Source of the DNA: Chimonanthus salicifolius | Taxonomy: Eukaryota > Streptophyta > Magnoliopsida > Laurales > Calycanthaceae | DNA: 64,000 bases | Assembly (NCBI GenBank): GCA_013350335.1 | Contig: CM023537.1 | Location: 11,947,884 to 12,011,883 of the forward strand | Direction of reading: 5' to 3' | Shown here: positions 23,990-35,892 of the stretch, one piece after another | Layout of the letters: every line of letters starts with the position of its first letter | Position numbering within the stretch: position 1 is the stretch's first letter | Notes under the pieces: model-generated | The model's database searches: none | Told to the model about the DNA's origin: nothing | Seen by the model: only the letters and a program-made list of their open reading frames with translations | Made by a program: the position numbers and the translations under genes

Positions 23990-24074
23990 CTTGTGGTTCG
24001 AGACTTATCTTCGAGGCCCTGTGACCTAACTAAGTCTACTTCATGGTGGGCTGCCCGGATTTTTTATGGACCAA
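23990..24074 (-). repeat. right arm of an 85-bp inverted repeat
   Basis: Imperfect reverse complement of 23088-23172, ending ..TATGGACCAA. Shared blocks are GGTTCG, TTATCTTCGAGGCC, GGTGGGCTGCCCGG and GGACCAA. Confidence 0.8.
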
Positions 24075-24331
24075 CATGTCTCATAGTAATCTTTATTATT
24101 AGACTTCAACATCTTAAAACAACTAAAATTTTATTTTAGATCATGTGAATATTAATTTATTCATTTATATTGAATATTTACTACTGACTTAATAGTTAGA
24201 GATATTTTTAGTTTGTTTTTTCTAAAAAAAACCAACCACATTCGCTTTGTATTTTATTAGAAACCTTTGTCATTTTTGAAAATTTTGACAATATATATAT
24301 ATATATATATTAGGTTTTCTACTTTTAAAAC

Positions 24332-24488
24332 TAGGGATTTAAATATCTAACGATATATATAGGTTTTTTAAACCTTTATATATCGCCAATATCGGCCAAT
24401 ATCTCAAGTTTTAATTTAAAAAAAAAAGGTGAGTGAAAGTTCTCGGCCGAGTATCGAATATCATCCGATACTGAGATTTGAACCCTTG
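24332..24488. mobile_element. hAT MITE, TATCGGCCGATA family, copy 4
   Basis: Starts TAGGGATTTAAATATC, ends GAGATTTGAACCCTTG, with 8-bp duplications TTTAAAAC (24324-24331) and TATAAAAC (24489-24496), one mismatch. 157 bp, non-coding. Confidence 0.75.
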
Positions 24489-24523
24489 TATAAAACCATA
24501 TATGCTTTTTTTATATTTCAGAT

Positions 24524-24823
24524 CAGGGGTCCAAAAAACGCTTCAGCCGATATTTCGGCTGATATGCAAATATAGGCCGAAATATCAGCCGATAAATTTC
24601 TCTCTCATCCGTTTTTTTCCATTTTATTGCATTTCTCTCTCCTCCGATATTCAAAATCGTGAAAAACCATAAAAAATCGTACTATTTTTTTTTTAAAAAA
24701 AATTCAAATAAATTTTAAATATCGCTTTTTATACATATCGGTCGATATGGTGACCGGTCATATCGGCTAATAATCTTTTTTACTGGCCGATACATATCGT
24801 ATCGGCCGATATTCCAACACGTG
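24524..24823. mobile_element. hAT MITE, TATCGGCCGATA family, copy 5
   Basis: Starts CAGGGGTCCAAAAAACG, ends GATATTCCAACACGTG, with a perfect 8-bp duplication TTTCAGAT (24516-24523 and 24824-24831). Palindromes GCCGATATTTCGGC and TATCGTATCGGCCGATA cluster at the two ends. Only about 35 bp separate it from copy 4. Confidence 0.85.
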
Positions 24824-24831
24824 TTTCAGAT

Positions 24832-25259
24832 AATGAATTTTATTTTTTATAAACATGATCAACTTTTTACGCACATATGTCATCACCAGACTAAGGAGTT
24901 GGATAAAATATATATATATTTGATAATTTCTTATGTACATTAAAATATCATATTAATAATATATACTGAGATTAATTGAATTTAAAAAATAACTATGTGA
25001 TTGGCTCTCAATGTGTGAAAAACTGTTTGTCAAAATTATTAAAATTTTAGATTTTAAAATTAAGTGATAGACTAATTAGACAAATTACAAACCTTAAATG
25101 TTAAATATCCAAATTTATAGAAATCACCACATAAATTATCTAAAATTCTAAATGATCAACCATGTGAATACAATCTCTCAATACTCAATAGTTCTTGTTT
25201 TTAGAAAAAACAAAGAGTTAAATTTCATAGAGCGTCTCAAATCATCTAATTATGACTCA
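24832..25259. other. intergenic, nothing recognised
   Basis: AT-rich, no coding or repeat structure that I can support. Confidence 0.5.
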
Positions 25260-25680
25260 CTGAGTCGACTCAGTCGAGTCCTGCTCCTGCCAAAGTGCCA
25301 AGTCCAACGGGCGAACCTGATCTTTTGGAAAAGAAAAAGCACGCGCTTGGCGTCTTGCGGGGAAGGTCCTTCCGTGGTCCCCACATGACACGTGCCAAAG
25401 CCGGTACGCTGACCGCGCGTGCAGCCAAGGCATTTAAACTAGCGTTTGACTGGTACGCTCCGATCCTCGTGCCGCGCGTGCTTGCTGTGGAAAGACACGT
25501 GTCATCCTTGGGATCCGATTCCCGTCGCTGGCGTTTGGACGACCAATGATGGTTTAATCCTATACTGTTGGTAATTTTTCTTTTTAATTTCACGAGGTCC
25601 AGGTAGCTGTACACGTGGACATTTAAAGAGGATGATCGGACGGCTGCAGTTGTTCTAGCTATTTATTTAAGAGAGGGCGG
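25260..25680 (+). promoter_or_regulatory. GC-rich island with three G-boxes, candidate promoter
   Basis: Roughly 25,270-25,560 is clearly GC-rich within AT-rich surroundings. It holds three CACGTG cores at 25389-25394, 25496-25501 (in GACACGTGTC) and 25612-25617 (in TACACGTGGAC), of the ABRE/G-box kind bound by bZIP and bHLH factors. It also has two CGCGCGTG-like words that could be CAMTA-type sites. A TATTTATTTAAG near 25659-25671 could serve as a TATA element for the small ORF that follows. Promoter function is inference. The overlapping 84- and 114-codon ORFs have no domain and oppose each other. Confidence 0.35.
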
Positions 25681-25711
25681 GATATTTAAGGAGGAAGATC
25701 TGGGCGGAACG

Positions 25712-25828
25712 ATGGATGTGATGGGGGATGAGTGGATGGGGATGGAGATGATGGAAGGCGTGAAAACTTTTTCACCATCTTCGTCAGCTCACCAGAGTTA
25801 CAGCAGTAAAACGTGGGATTTTTACTGA
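25712..25828 (+). CDS. candidate 38-aa small protein, unrecognised
   Basis: ATG at 25712 to TGA at 25828 gives 38 residues. The N-terminal half is rich in Met, Gly and acidic residues; the C-terminal half is Ser-rich and ends KTWDFY. It lies 41 bp after a TATA-like word and downstream of the G-box island, which is the only reason to consider it expressed. I do not recognise the family, and chance occurrence of so short an ORF is quite possible. Confidence 0.2.
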   Translation: MDVMGDEWMGMEMMEGVKTFSPSSSAHQSYSSKTWDFY

Positions 25829-26105
25829 GCAAGAGATTTTGTGGTCGGGAGTTGGAAGATCCCCACTCATCATCTTTTCTGATTTCTCCTTTTGGATTCT
25901 CGAGAACGGAGATTTTACAATCTGCCGATTCGCCCGTGTCGACTTGGTTCTATGTATTTTAACTAAGATCACACGAATCTCCATAGTCCATACTCCATGC
26001 CACTGATCCCTCTTTAAATTGAATCTAATGTTTAAAACCTTATGTTCTGCAGAGAATTTGGTGGTTGTTAACTTCTTACTTCTCTTAACCCAAGGAGGTG
26101 GAGAG
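25829..26105. other. non-coding flank of the small ORF
   Basis: Nothing beyond ordinary intergenic sequence. Confidence 0.3.
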
Positions 26106-26313
26106 AAACCACCGATATTTGTTCATATCGGTCAAATAACGGATATGTCAGCTGATATTTAAATTTTTTTCCCACAATTTTTTAAAACTTGCTTTTTTAT
26201 TTTTTGTTTATTCTAAAAAATAAATAAATAAAATTTTGGCCAAGATTTGAAAGAAAAAATTGAAGAGAGAATGATATTGACCGATATCTCAACTGAATTA
26301 AAATATCTGCCAA
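26106..26313. mobile_element. hAT MITE, TATCGGCCGATA family, decayed copy
   Basis: Contains ACCGATATTTGTTCATATCGGTC at one end and GATATTGACCGATATCTC at the other with an AT-rich core between, the family layout. Termini and target duplication are no longer readable. Confidence 0.45.
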
Positions 26314-27151
26314 AGAGTTTATTTTTTATTATTTATGATCAAAAGTCATGTGAGTAATGAGTAATTTTCTTAATTATATCAATATTTATATTTTAATAAA
26401 TGTAGTGGACATAACAATAATTATGTCATTAAATTAGTTGATCGAGGTCGTAGACTTATATAAAATAAATCAAACTATATCTGATTGAAAAATTAAATTA
26501 GCTCACAGCCTCACACAGGTAAGTGAACTCAAATTACAAAGTTGACAATTAGAAAAAAGGTTACTCTAAAAATAATAAATTATAATATTTATTAAATTAT
26601 GAATTTACAAACTACATAATTATAAAAAGAACTATATTAATATCCTCTTAATTCATTGGATACGATTTTTTAAGTCCAAAACTATATCATTTTCACTTAA
26701 TATCAGTCATGGATTAATAAAATTCACAGTAGATGAATTTTGATACCTTATTCGTAGAAATCGGTCGAGAAATGACTTCGTTTAAAAATCTGAACCAAAC
26801 TGCAAAAGGACCCACTGTTGATAAATGAACCAGATCAGCTCACCATTTTGGAGGGATTGGCTCACCGGTAATTCATTTTTAAGTTATCCGTACGACAGGT
26901 GAAAGGTAAAGTAAAAAATCCATTAATTTCTGTGTCTAGTTAAACAAAAATACTGTGTGAAAATCGCTATCCTTTAGTTTTTCATATATACAGATATTTA
27001 GTAGATGGTGAGTCTAATCAATTACATGACTTCCTTAGTCTAGATAATGAGTCATACCTTGGGAGACCCTACATGAAAGTTGAAAAATATATAATTGTAT
27101 ATACTATACAATTATATTTAGAAACAAATTAAAGATTTTGACTTTATCTGA
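26314..27151. other. intergenic, nothing recognised
   Basis: AT-rich; no gene, RNA or delimited element. Confidence 0.5.
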
Positions 27152-27163
27152 TTTGCAAGATAA

Positions 27164-27335
27164 TTTTTTTTTTTTTTGGAATTTACGTGTGAGAAATCGT
27201 GGGATACCCAGCGTAAAATCTCTATGAGTGGACCCCTATCCTTAAGGCACACCAAGGTTAGGTCATGGAGGCTCGAATCCGTGACCTCCCACTTTCTGAA
27301 GTGAGAGATAACCAACTGAACTACACTCATGTGAG
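27164..27335 (-). mobile_element. tRNA-derived SINE
   Basis: Minus-strand A box TAGTTCAGTTGG (27312-27323 on +) and B box GGATTCGAGCC (27270-27280) have tRNA-like spacing. A unique body follows and a poly(A) tail, seen as 14 T on the + strand at 27164-27177. Imperfect flanking direct repeats TTTGCAAGATAATTT and TTTGCAGACAATTTT support retrotransposition. About 170 bp, typical for plant SINEs. Confidence 0.75.
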
Positions 27336-27350
27336 TTTGCAGACAATTTT

Positions 27351-27940
27351 ATATACTTATAAAATTAATTTCACTATTAATATAAGATAACGATATAGAT
27401 ACATTTAAGTTCAAATGTCAACCAAATGAGTTCAATTTTTATTCGCCTTAGAACAATTTGTACTCTTTTCATTTCTCAATCGATCGACTTTGAGAGAGTA
27501 ATTTTCATTATTACATAGTTGACTAGTAGAGCATACTAGTTTCATTCTTATTGGTAATATTGGCAAATTCTCAAGAATCCTATCAAAGTAGGCAATATCA
27601 TAGCCTCCCCTGTTTTCCATATTCTTCATTTGTTTGACTTTGGAGAAAATGTTATCATTCTGTGAAATGATTGGGACACCGACATTTTTTATAATAAAGA
27701 ATATAGAATTTGTCTTTTTTATGTACTTATTTTTATTTGAATTGTGAAAATATTTTATTTTATTATTGGATATGAAAAAGGTTTTTTTATGTAGATACCA
27801 AAAGAGAGATATAGCCCTTCTTATGTTTGTCGATCTTTTTTTCAAATGGATTTTTTTAGTGGCAAATAAGAACTATAGTGCTTGAGAGGAATCTTCATCT
27901 TTTATAAACTTTTCCTCCATTTGTTATTTCATCTGTTTTT
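27351..27940. other. intergenic with a doubtful 137-codon ORF
   Basis: The minus-strand ORF 27432-27845 is AT-driven in composition (Asn, Lys, Ile, Ser). Its C-terminal part (QMKN..ILENLP) faintly recalls copia Gag, but not enough for a call. Confidence 0.35.
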
Positions 27941-28090
27941 TAGGGGTGAAAATTTCTGATCTGATTTGTGAATGAAAAATTTGAGTTTAAGTCATGTATA
28001 ATTTGAAAGAAATTAAATTAGTCTGATTCAAAATAAATTCGGATCGAGTTGAGTATAGGATCCCAAATTTGAACCCGAGCCTATATGAAT
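27941..28090. mobile_element. GGGTCGGGT-family element, truncated
   Basis: Starts TAGGGGTGAAAATTTCTG, like the copies at 32,451 and 63,452, and contains CGGATCGAGTTGAGT and GAACCCGAGCC. The right end is not found. Confidence 0.45.
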
Positions 28091-28694
28091 TGAAAAATAT
28101 TATTTTATTTATTACCCATGCACCACACTCTAAGGTAAAAAGATATTGGTCTTTTTTCCTCCATTTTTCAAGCATTAATCTTTTAAAAGTAATTTATTTT
28201 TTATAGTATAATTTGTTATATAATTATAAATTTATTAATAGTTCTGTTAATTTTGAATTTCATTTCTACTTATATTTATTATTCTTTTTTAAATATTATA
28301 TTTTTTGCAAGATTTTCTCAACAAAAACTCTAAAATTGGAAAGTAATTTTTAATATCTCGAGAACGTGATTTTTGACAATGGTGTGAAGTTGTCAACTTT
28401 GTATAAGTGATGCTAAGAGAGTCGATCTTGTTTTTCAAAATTTTACTGTATACATTATAATTCTCTTATTTTTGAGAAGTGTCATTAGGATCATTCTTGT
28501 TCTTAATATCTTATTAGTAAGCCACCTTTCTTTTCTTTATCATGTTAAATTTTATCTTGCCTTGTATGATATATATGTAATTTAAATTTATTTATTTCCG
28601 TTTACCAATATTGTATATCACACTTTATCTGTATTACAGTATTTTCCATCAACTTTAAAGATAGAATACAACATACACCCTTGAAGCTAGTACA
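28091..28694. other. intergenic, nothing recognised
   Basis: AT-rich, no coding or RNA signatures. Confidence 0.5.
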
Positions 28695-28702
28695 TACTAG
28701 AG

Positions 28703-29075
28703 CACGGGTACATATATAGGCCGATACGAAATGTATCGGCTGATATAATTCGGATTTTAAGTCCCTTATCATATCGGCCAACATATATTATATCGAACGT
28801 ACATGCTTTATATCGGCCGATATGGCTGATATATCGCCAAATCATATCGGTCCGATATGATTAATATCAGTATTTAAAAAGAAAAACAAAATAAAACGGT
28901 GATGGGTCTGGGTCAATATATCAGTCGATATTTATATTTTCAATTTTTTTTTAAAATATTTTCTTTTTCATTTTTTTATATTTTTTAATCCAGAAAGAAT
29001 AAAATAATACCGATATTAAAAAAAACAAAAACAGGAGAGAGAAAATTATCGGCCATGCCGTTTTTTATACCCCTG
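28703..29075. mobile_element. hAT MITE, TATCGGCCGATA family, copy 6
   Basis: Starts CACGGGTACATATATAGG and ends TTTTTTATACCCCTG. Flanking octamers TACTAGAG and GACTACAA agree at only five positions, so the duplication has decayed. The interior resembles copy 3 closely, including the shared GGTGATGNGNCNGGGTC block and T-rich core, which suggests the same subfamily. Confidence 0.65.
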
Positions 29076-32000
29076 GACTACAAAATAGGGGTGTTCGTAG
29101 GTGGGGCTATGCTCTATGGCAATTTGAGCTCGTTTATTGTACAAAAGCTAAAGTCCACCTAAAGTCTGTTGGGCTTGCATGTTAAAGCTCAACTCTCTCC
29201 GTTTGAAAAAAATAAGTTTTTTTTTTTTTTTGAATTTACATGTGAAAAAAAAACTAAATTTGCGTTTGCATGTTTGAGACTATACAAATCCAATCGTTTA
29301 TGATAAAAATAAACATGATGAGCTACACATTCACCAATTTTGAGCTTAAAATTTAATTTCTATTCACTTGATCTCAGTGGTCAAATTCATCAGACATTCT
29401 TGTCTTGGTGATTTTTAAGGACGTCTGATAACTATGATCACTAAAATTAAATAGTTGAAAATTAAATTTTAAGTTCAAAATTGATCCACTTCTTTTCAAT
29501 ATGAACGGTCATTTTCTAATTAATTTAAAATATTTTTTTTAAATGGAAAAAGATCTAAGTGCAGACATTGACAGATACAATAGTTAAACAGGCTTGAAAT
29601 CACGATCGGACTTTCACCGTCTTCTTGCAAAATCTCAAGCCCGACTGTTTATATAAACGGGCTCAATAATTTTGCCCGATCGTGACCCGACTAGCTCGTA
29701 TTTGTGTTCAAACCCGTTTGTGATAGATTCGCCGGATTTCGGGGCCCGTTTGCTAGTAGAGAAGCCCTTTTTTCCATGGAAAAGTTGTCAATGGAGCAAT
29801 CAAAGGAGAAGAAAGCAGCAGTAGGGGTCCTCACTCATTGTGAACGTGCAATCGTGCATACATGCTTTCAAACGTGAAGAATACACGTTAGTCCTTTTGT
29901 TTTGAGAGAGGCATCCATTTTCATCTTCTCCACTGGCCCATCTCCTTTATAAACATTCCCCTGAAATTATGGAGAATGAGATGAACACACGTACACAAAA
30001 ATGGAAAATCTATTTCTCTTGTAATCAATGTCAAACTATTGATTCCAAGCATGATCATAGTAATTGAGTAGCAATTGACTGACATTTCCACCTCAGTCGC
30101 CTACTGAAGCTCCATTTATGATTTACCCATTTCTGCATATATTTTATTTTTCTTTTCTTTTTTGAATTTATTAAAGTTCTTTCGACATTAAACAAAAAAA
30201 AAAAAATCAACTAATGACTCAGATTGAAAGTTTACACAAATTCACTGTCGACCGTTCAAAATTGATAATTTCTTCACCTCTGAAAGAACCTTGTATGGCA
30301 TTTACATAACACATGAAATTCAAGTTTAGATTAGAAATAATTTGGTTGATGAAAACATAAAGCAAGCAATCCTCTTCAAGGGGCACATAATTCAAGCTTT
30401 AGTCCATAGTCAACAAAGAATTGCCATCATACATGGTTGAATTTCCATTTAGCTGTTGCTTCATTTTTACTTTCACCCTATCTTGTGTCTAAGGTGATAT
30501 TTGGATTCGAAAAGCATTGTAGTATTTTCTAAAAATTAAAATAAAATTTGAATTCAAGTTCTTTCTTTAAATATCTTTTTTTTTTTTTTAACTTGGACCT
30601 AAACTTAAAATTTAAACTTGGTGGGAAAATTTTTAGTCCCTTATTAAAATTGAAGGAAAATTAGGTGAGAGACGTACCCTCTTAACCTATTATTTTTCCA
30701 ACTCTTCTATAGTTGGTAGCTCCCTCAACCTATTAAGTTTTGTATGCATTTGGGAGAATGGCCTAAAGAAGGTGGCAGGCATTCAAGTATGCAACTTATC
30801 AAAATTTATTTGTTATTTTTTATATTTCCACAAGGGTTTGTCTACAACTTTTTGTTAGTACTAGATCTTTATGTATTATCTATGGGAAGTGATTGGTGCA
30901 CCAAATTTTTTATTCTAAGTACACCGAAATAAAGTGAAATGCTCATTTTGTCCCAATCTCTCCTCTTTTCCTCTTCCTATTTGTTAGGTGCACCCGGTCA
31001 ATTCCCATTATCTATAATTAATGAGACTCTTCTAAGTTCTATGTCCCTATCTTGTACATTGTTGTAAATTGTAGGTCTTATCCTACTTTCTACCATTGTA
31101 AATGCATTACAAGATAGAGAGTACTCTCATTTTGTAACATAAAGTTATTTCCTTCTAAAGTTCAAATTCTTTTCAACCCTTGTCTTCTATTTCGAGTTTT
31201 TTAACCCTAGCAACAAATGTTTTCTCTAAATATAATGAATAATGAGAACCCGAGTCATAACTCGCTACTCGCGAGCTAATTTCCGAATTTGTAAATCAGT
31301 TGATAATTTTGAAAAAAAAAAACACTAACTAGACAAACATATTATATACCGTCAAATTCACATCTTCATGAATGAATATCAATGTTTGTTGCTTGACATC
31401 CAAGGGACATAAACGTGCAACAACTATTTCTAAATGATGTCTCATCATACTAATATAGTGGCCTAAACATGGGAAGCTTTGAAAATCAAACAAAGTCTAG
31501 AAAAATAAAATAAAAACCTTCAATGCCCTTTGCAGCTTCCATCATACTTGCATTTTGGTAGAAGACTAAGTGACATTTGTATTATTAAGTTGACCATACC
31601 CTACCTCACCTAGAGCCACTAAACTCAGCCCATATACTGAAAGGGAAACAAAAAGGTTAGGGTTGACACTTTAAGTAGATTGCATAATAGAAGAAATGGG
31701 AGTGGGTGATATAGAATTAATATATATATGAACATGGATTCCCTCCATTTCCTTTTGTAAATTCTTTTGGTTTTTATAAAGGGGGAGTAATGCATTATTT
31801 TAGTGTTGGATGGTGGAGTGGATTGTCTGCCTTTCCAAGCGTGGGATGTTTATGTTGGAGAATCCACAAGCAAATGGCTCCATGCTTTTTTTCCCGGGTT
31901 GAATTCATGACCCACACACCCCACAAGTAATGGTGTGTTAATGGCAGATTCAAAAGAATTTATTAATAATTAAAAAAAAAATCAATCACGAAATTGACTT

Positions 32001-32139
32001 TTGTCGCGATAATAAAAACGAATGGTCGGATTAAATGGATATTTTAGTATGTTTTTGTGTTTCCATGTGTAGAAGAAAATTGAAAATCAACTTTTCTATT
32101 CTCGAAAATGATCTTTTTTTTATAAGAATATCTACCTTT

Positions 32140-32180
<41 letters not shown>

Positions 32181-32442
32181 CATTTTCATTGAGAATTCTA
32201 TATTCAAGCAAATATAGAGAGAAAAGTGAGTTTGCAAGCACTTTGTTTCTTATAAAATTACCTTACTTTTGTGCAAAAGTTCATTTTCATAAATATTTCT
32301 ACTTTCAAGAAAAAAGCACAAAGACTTAGATGAATGATTGGTCTATCTACAACACCATTTAGATAAAAAGAATGATTGCATAATACACGAGTGAGATTGA
32401 TTGACTCTTTTGATTGGTGTGGTACGCTGTGAGAATTTTTAT
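29076..32442. other. intergenic, nothing recognised
   Basis: Over 3 kb of AT-rich sequence with poly(A)/poly(T) runs. No gene, tRNA or delimited element. Confidence 0.5.
32143..32177. repeat. (AT)n microsatellite
   Basis: About 17 AT units. Confidence 0.9.
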
Positions 32443-32450
32443 TTCATGAT

Positions 32451-32861
32451 TAGGGGTGAAATTTGTGTCGAGTTTTAACTTGACCCATATGACCACATCC
32501 GAGAAATCAATGGGTTTAGATGATATATTTGTATATTTCTGGTCGGGTCGAATTGGATTGAAAATTTAAAATCAACGCAATCCGACCCAATGTAATCCTA
32601 TCGGATCCGATTGCACAAAGTTATAAAACAAAACTCGAATTGAGTCAGGTCAGATTGAATAATTTAGATCAGCAATTTAGATGGGTCGAATTGTACCCGA
32701 TCCGATTGCACCAAGTTATAAAACAACACTCGGATTGAGTCATGTCGGGTTGAGTAATTTAGATCAGCAATTTAGATGGATCGAATTATGTTCAATAAAT
32801 TTTGACAAGCGTTGAAGTTGAATTTATTAAAATCCGATTCAACCTCTGCATTTCAGCCGTA
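32451..32861. mobile_element. hAT-type element, GGGTCGGGT family, copy 2
   Basis: Starts TAGGGGTGAAATTTGTG and ends CATTTCAGCCGTA. Flanking octamers TTCATGAT (32443-32450) and TTCATGAG (32862-32869) differ at one base. The interior contains degenerate GGGTCGAATTG / CAATCCGACCC motifs, including a direct repeat of about 95 bp (GATCCGATTGCACAAAGTT.. and GATCCGATTGCACCAAGTT..). Confidence 0.75.
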
Positions 32862-32869
32862 TTCATGAG

Positions 32870-35611
32870 GTGTGAAATCAATAACAGAATCAATCACGAT
32901 GACATGCTAACTAAGAAAAAGCTCCATGAATCAACCTTTTTTCTATTATTTAATTAGTGCACAACTTCATATCTCCATCAACTGTGATTGATTCTGTATT
33001 TGATTTTCGACCAATCTTTTTCAAGCACTGCTCCAATTGACTGACTGTTACCATCTTGCAATTGGACATTTGGACCTTTAAGCATATCATGGTCCACTGC
33101 TTTTTCTCACCTTCCTTCCATCTACAATTGCGCATGATATGGATTCTATAGTAATGTGTGACTAAGTAAATGTTTCATCTCTTTGATCTTTCCTTTTCCA
33201 TTCAGTTGAGGCCTTGAGGTTTCTTTTGATCATCAGAGTCTTGACCAGCCCAGAAAGTGATGCTTCATATTTGGCCCATTTGTGACGTCAGGTGCTTTAG
33301 AAAAACATGGGCCCTCGCCGTGGCCTATTACTGTTGATTAGGTGAGACCCGGCAACTTCGATGTCGCGAGTCGCAACATACGTGTCTTCACCAGCCCGGC
33401 CCGAGACCATCTAACTACAAATTTTAAACTCTAGTATTATAACTAAAAAACTGATTTAGTATTTTTTAAACATAAACCAAAAGCATCCCTTGCTTCTTTA
33501 CATCTCATCTAAATTTTTTTATGTAGAGGGTCAGTCACCAGTGCCTCCCAAAGCATCAACCTTCTTGTTCTAAACTCTAAACAAGAGGAATACTGTTCAC
33601 CCATAATCAATATCAAAATGGTTGGATTAACGAGAGCAGATCTTCTTCCTTTCACCACCTAAGATTGATTCTCCAGGTTGTGGAATCAAATCATAGCCTC
33701 TGATATATTATTATCCAAGTTTGGGTGTCAAATCCTTCCTACCAACAGTAGAATAGAATTTCCTTCTGCACGTTCGATGGATGAGTGGCAACTGCTGAGG
33801 ACGAAGGACTGAGGACTGAGGACTGAGTAGGGCTTGAGATTAAAGAAATAGAAAGGAAAAATGGGCGCGTGATGTTTAGATATTCTCTTTCTTTCTTCTT
33901 TTAAATGTCTTTATTGCCCAATGTTCCTGTTCCCCTGCAACTTGCGAGTGGGTCCTTTGCCAGTTTGCCCATTGCAGATTCGACCCTTCAACTGACACCC
34001 ATCACAGTGACCTTTCTTGGATATTTTAAGTCTTCCTGTATACAAACATATATTGACCCATATGCCCTATCTTGTTAATGCTTTTTAATAAAGTGTTCAA
34101 GTGTCTCATTTGAATCATTAATTAAATACGTAAATTTCTTAATCCAAAAACATCGAATAAGTTTGAATAAGTTTAATAGGAGTGGGACTTTGAAATTCAA
34201 CATGAAAAAACACAATTGGCTGTCAGGCCAACCTCTAAAGATTTCATAATTCCATCTATTTAAAGGATTTGAGCTTAATTTAATGACAGATATTTTTTGA
34301 AGAGTTTTAAATTAGATACGAATTCAATTGGAGAAATGATGATGAGTAGAAGAAGAAACATAATATAAATATAAGCTCACTCAAAAGTTAATCATTTTTT
34401 TTTACAGTTACTTGATTCATAATGGAGAATTTCTTGTTCAATTTTTGTGAATTTACTAAATTCTAAGTAGAACATATAGGATGCACTTTTCATTGTATTT
34501 TAGTGTTTTTAAAATATTTTGGTAATATATTTTATTGAAAATATGATAGTTTCATTTGTTCGTAGTTGGATGTATACGCAATGTTTTTCATACTTGGATC
34601 GTATATACTGAACCTTTTTCATTGTTTTTTTTTTTTTTTTCCTTATGATGAATAAGAATTTTCTTGCTAAACTCTGCTTTAGTTTGTTTTTTAAAAATTT
34701 ACTTTTTTAGAACTTTGTAGGTGAAAAAAATCAAGTAAAATTACTTAGAGATGATTAAGAAGAGTAGATTATTTAATAAAAGGGAATTGACTTTGATATC
34801 AATGTTTTTGATAGATAACAAAAAATATCGAAGTTGTCATTATCATCTAAGTGGTGAAAAATACACAAATATATTGAGATTTAACAAAATACTGGTGTTT
34901 TTCATAATAAAAGGCAATGATTATATTTGCTCTTTTGAACACTTGTCATTATTTAAATGATAACAAAGACACACTGATATTTTTTATGGTAATAGACACT
35001 AGACTCTTCTCTTTGTGCACCTATCACCGTTTAAATACTAAAAATGTACACCAATGTCTCTCGTTACAAAAAACACTGATGCCCTCAATTTTTTACTATA
35101 AAAATATTGATATTCTTAATAAAAGATGAGAAAAACTAAAAAACCCGTGATGGATGAATGCAATGAGTTGAAAGAGATAAAGTAGGTTGATGAGGTAATC
35201 TAACCAAAAGATAGCTCGTGCAATTGATGCTTAAGTTGTTAGTAATTGGGTTTTAAATATAATTATAAATTTTAATCATGAACTCTTCTGTATCCGTGAT
35301 TAGCGGGTGAATGGTCAAATCTCTTCTCCACTAGCCTGATGCCAAGTGTCTCATGGCTACGTCCAATTGTCCACTAAGGGAAGAGACGATGGAAAGAGAA
35401 GAAATATGAGCATTACTTAGCCACTTTTGATGAATGGAGGAAAACATAAATGATGATTTGTATATATGGGCCCAACTTAAGTGTGCTTAATTAAGGTATA
35501 TTAGTTAAAATGATGAATTGCAATCCCTCACCTCCCATGATGAGAGAGTAGGAATGTGGTCTTCGTCGTCAATGACAGCCATTCATGTGATGACCGGATT
35601 CTATACCATTG
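32870..35611. other. intergenic, nothing recognised
   Basis: No recognisable coding region. The 61-codon ORF at 32950-33135 has no known domain. Confidence 0.45.
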
Positions 35612-35784
35612 TGATATTGTCCTCTTTGGATTATATCTGACTCGCACAGTTTTGCTTTAGGCCCTGACCACATGGCCAGGATCAAAAGGCCTCACAATGG
35701 GGAGGGTTGTCCTTCTCAAATAAAGTCCTCACCACCCAAGCTCTCAACCGATGTAGGACCTTTGGATGGGAGTACTACAATTCA
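35612..35784. repeat. direct repeat unit 1 (possible small LTR)
   Basis: Begins TGATATTGTCCTCTTTGG and ends GTACTACAATTCA, and shares a CAACCGATGTNGGACCTTTGG block with unit 2. A degraded TATACCATTG lies just to its left. The sequence type recurs near genes in many plants. TG..CA ends suggest an LTR, but no flanking duplication was found. Confidence 0.6.
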
Positions 35785-35892
35785 CTCTCCTTAAGATCAG
35801 AAGCCGTCCCCGGTTCTGTCTTATCACACTGACAGGGGTACACACATGCAAACAAGTCACATCAAGTAGAGAGTCCTTCACAGTCCGAGTGT

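Noticed and set aside
27432..27845. 137-codon minus-strand ORF with faint copia Gag resemblance
   Set aside because: Composition is driven by AT content and the resemblance covers only a few scattered residues, too weak for a call.
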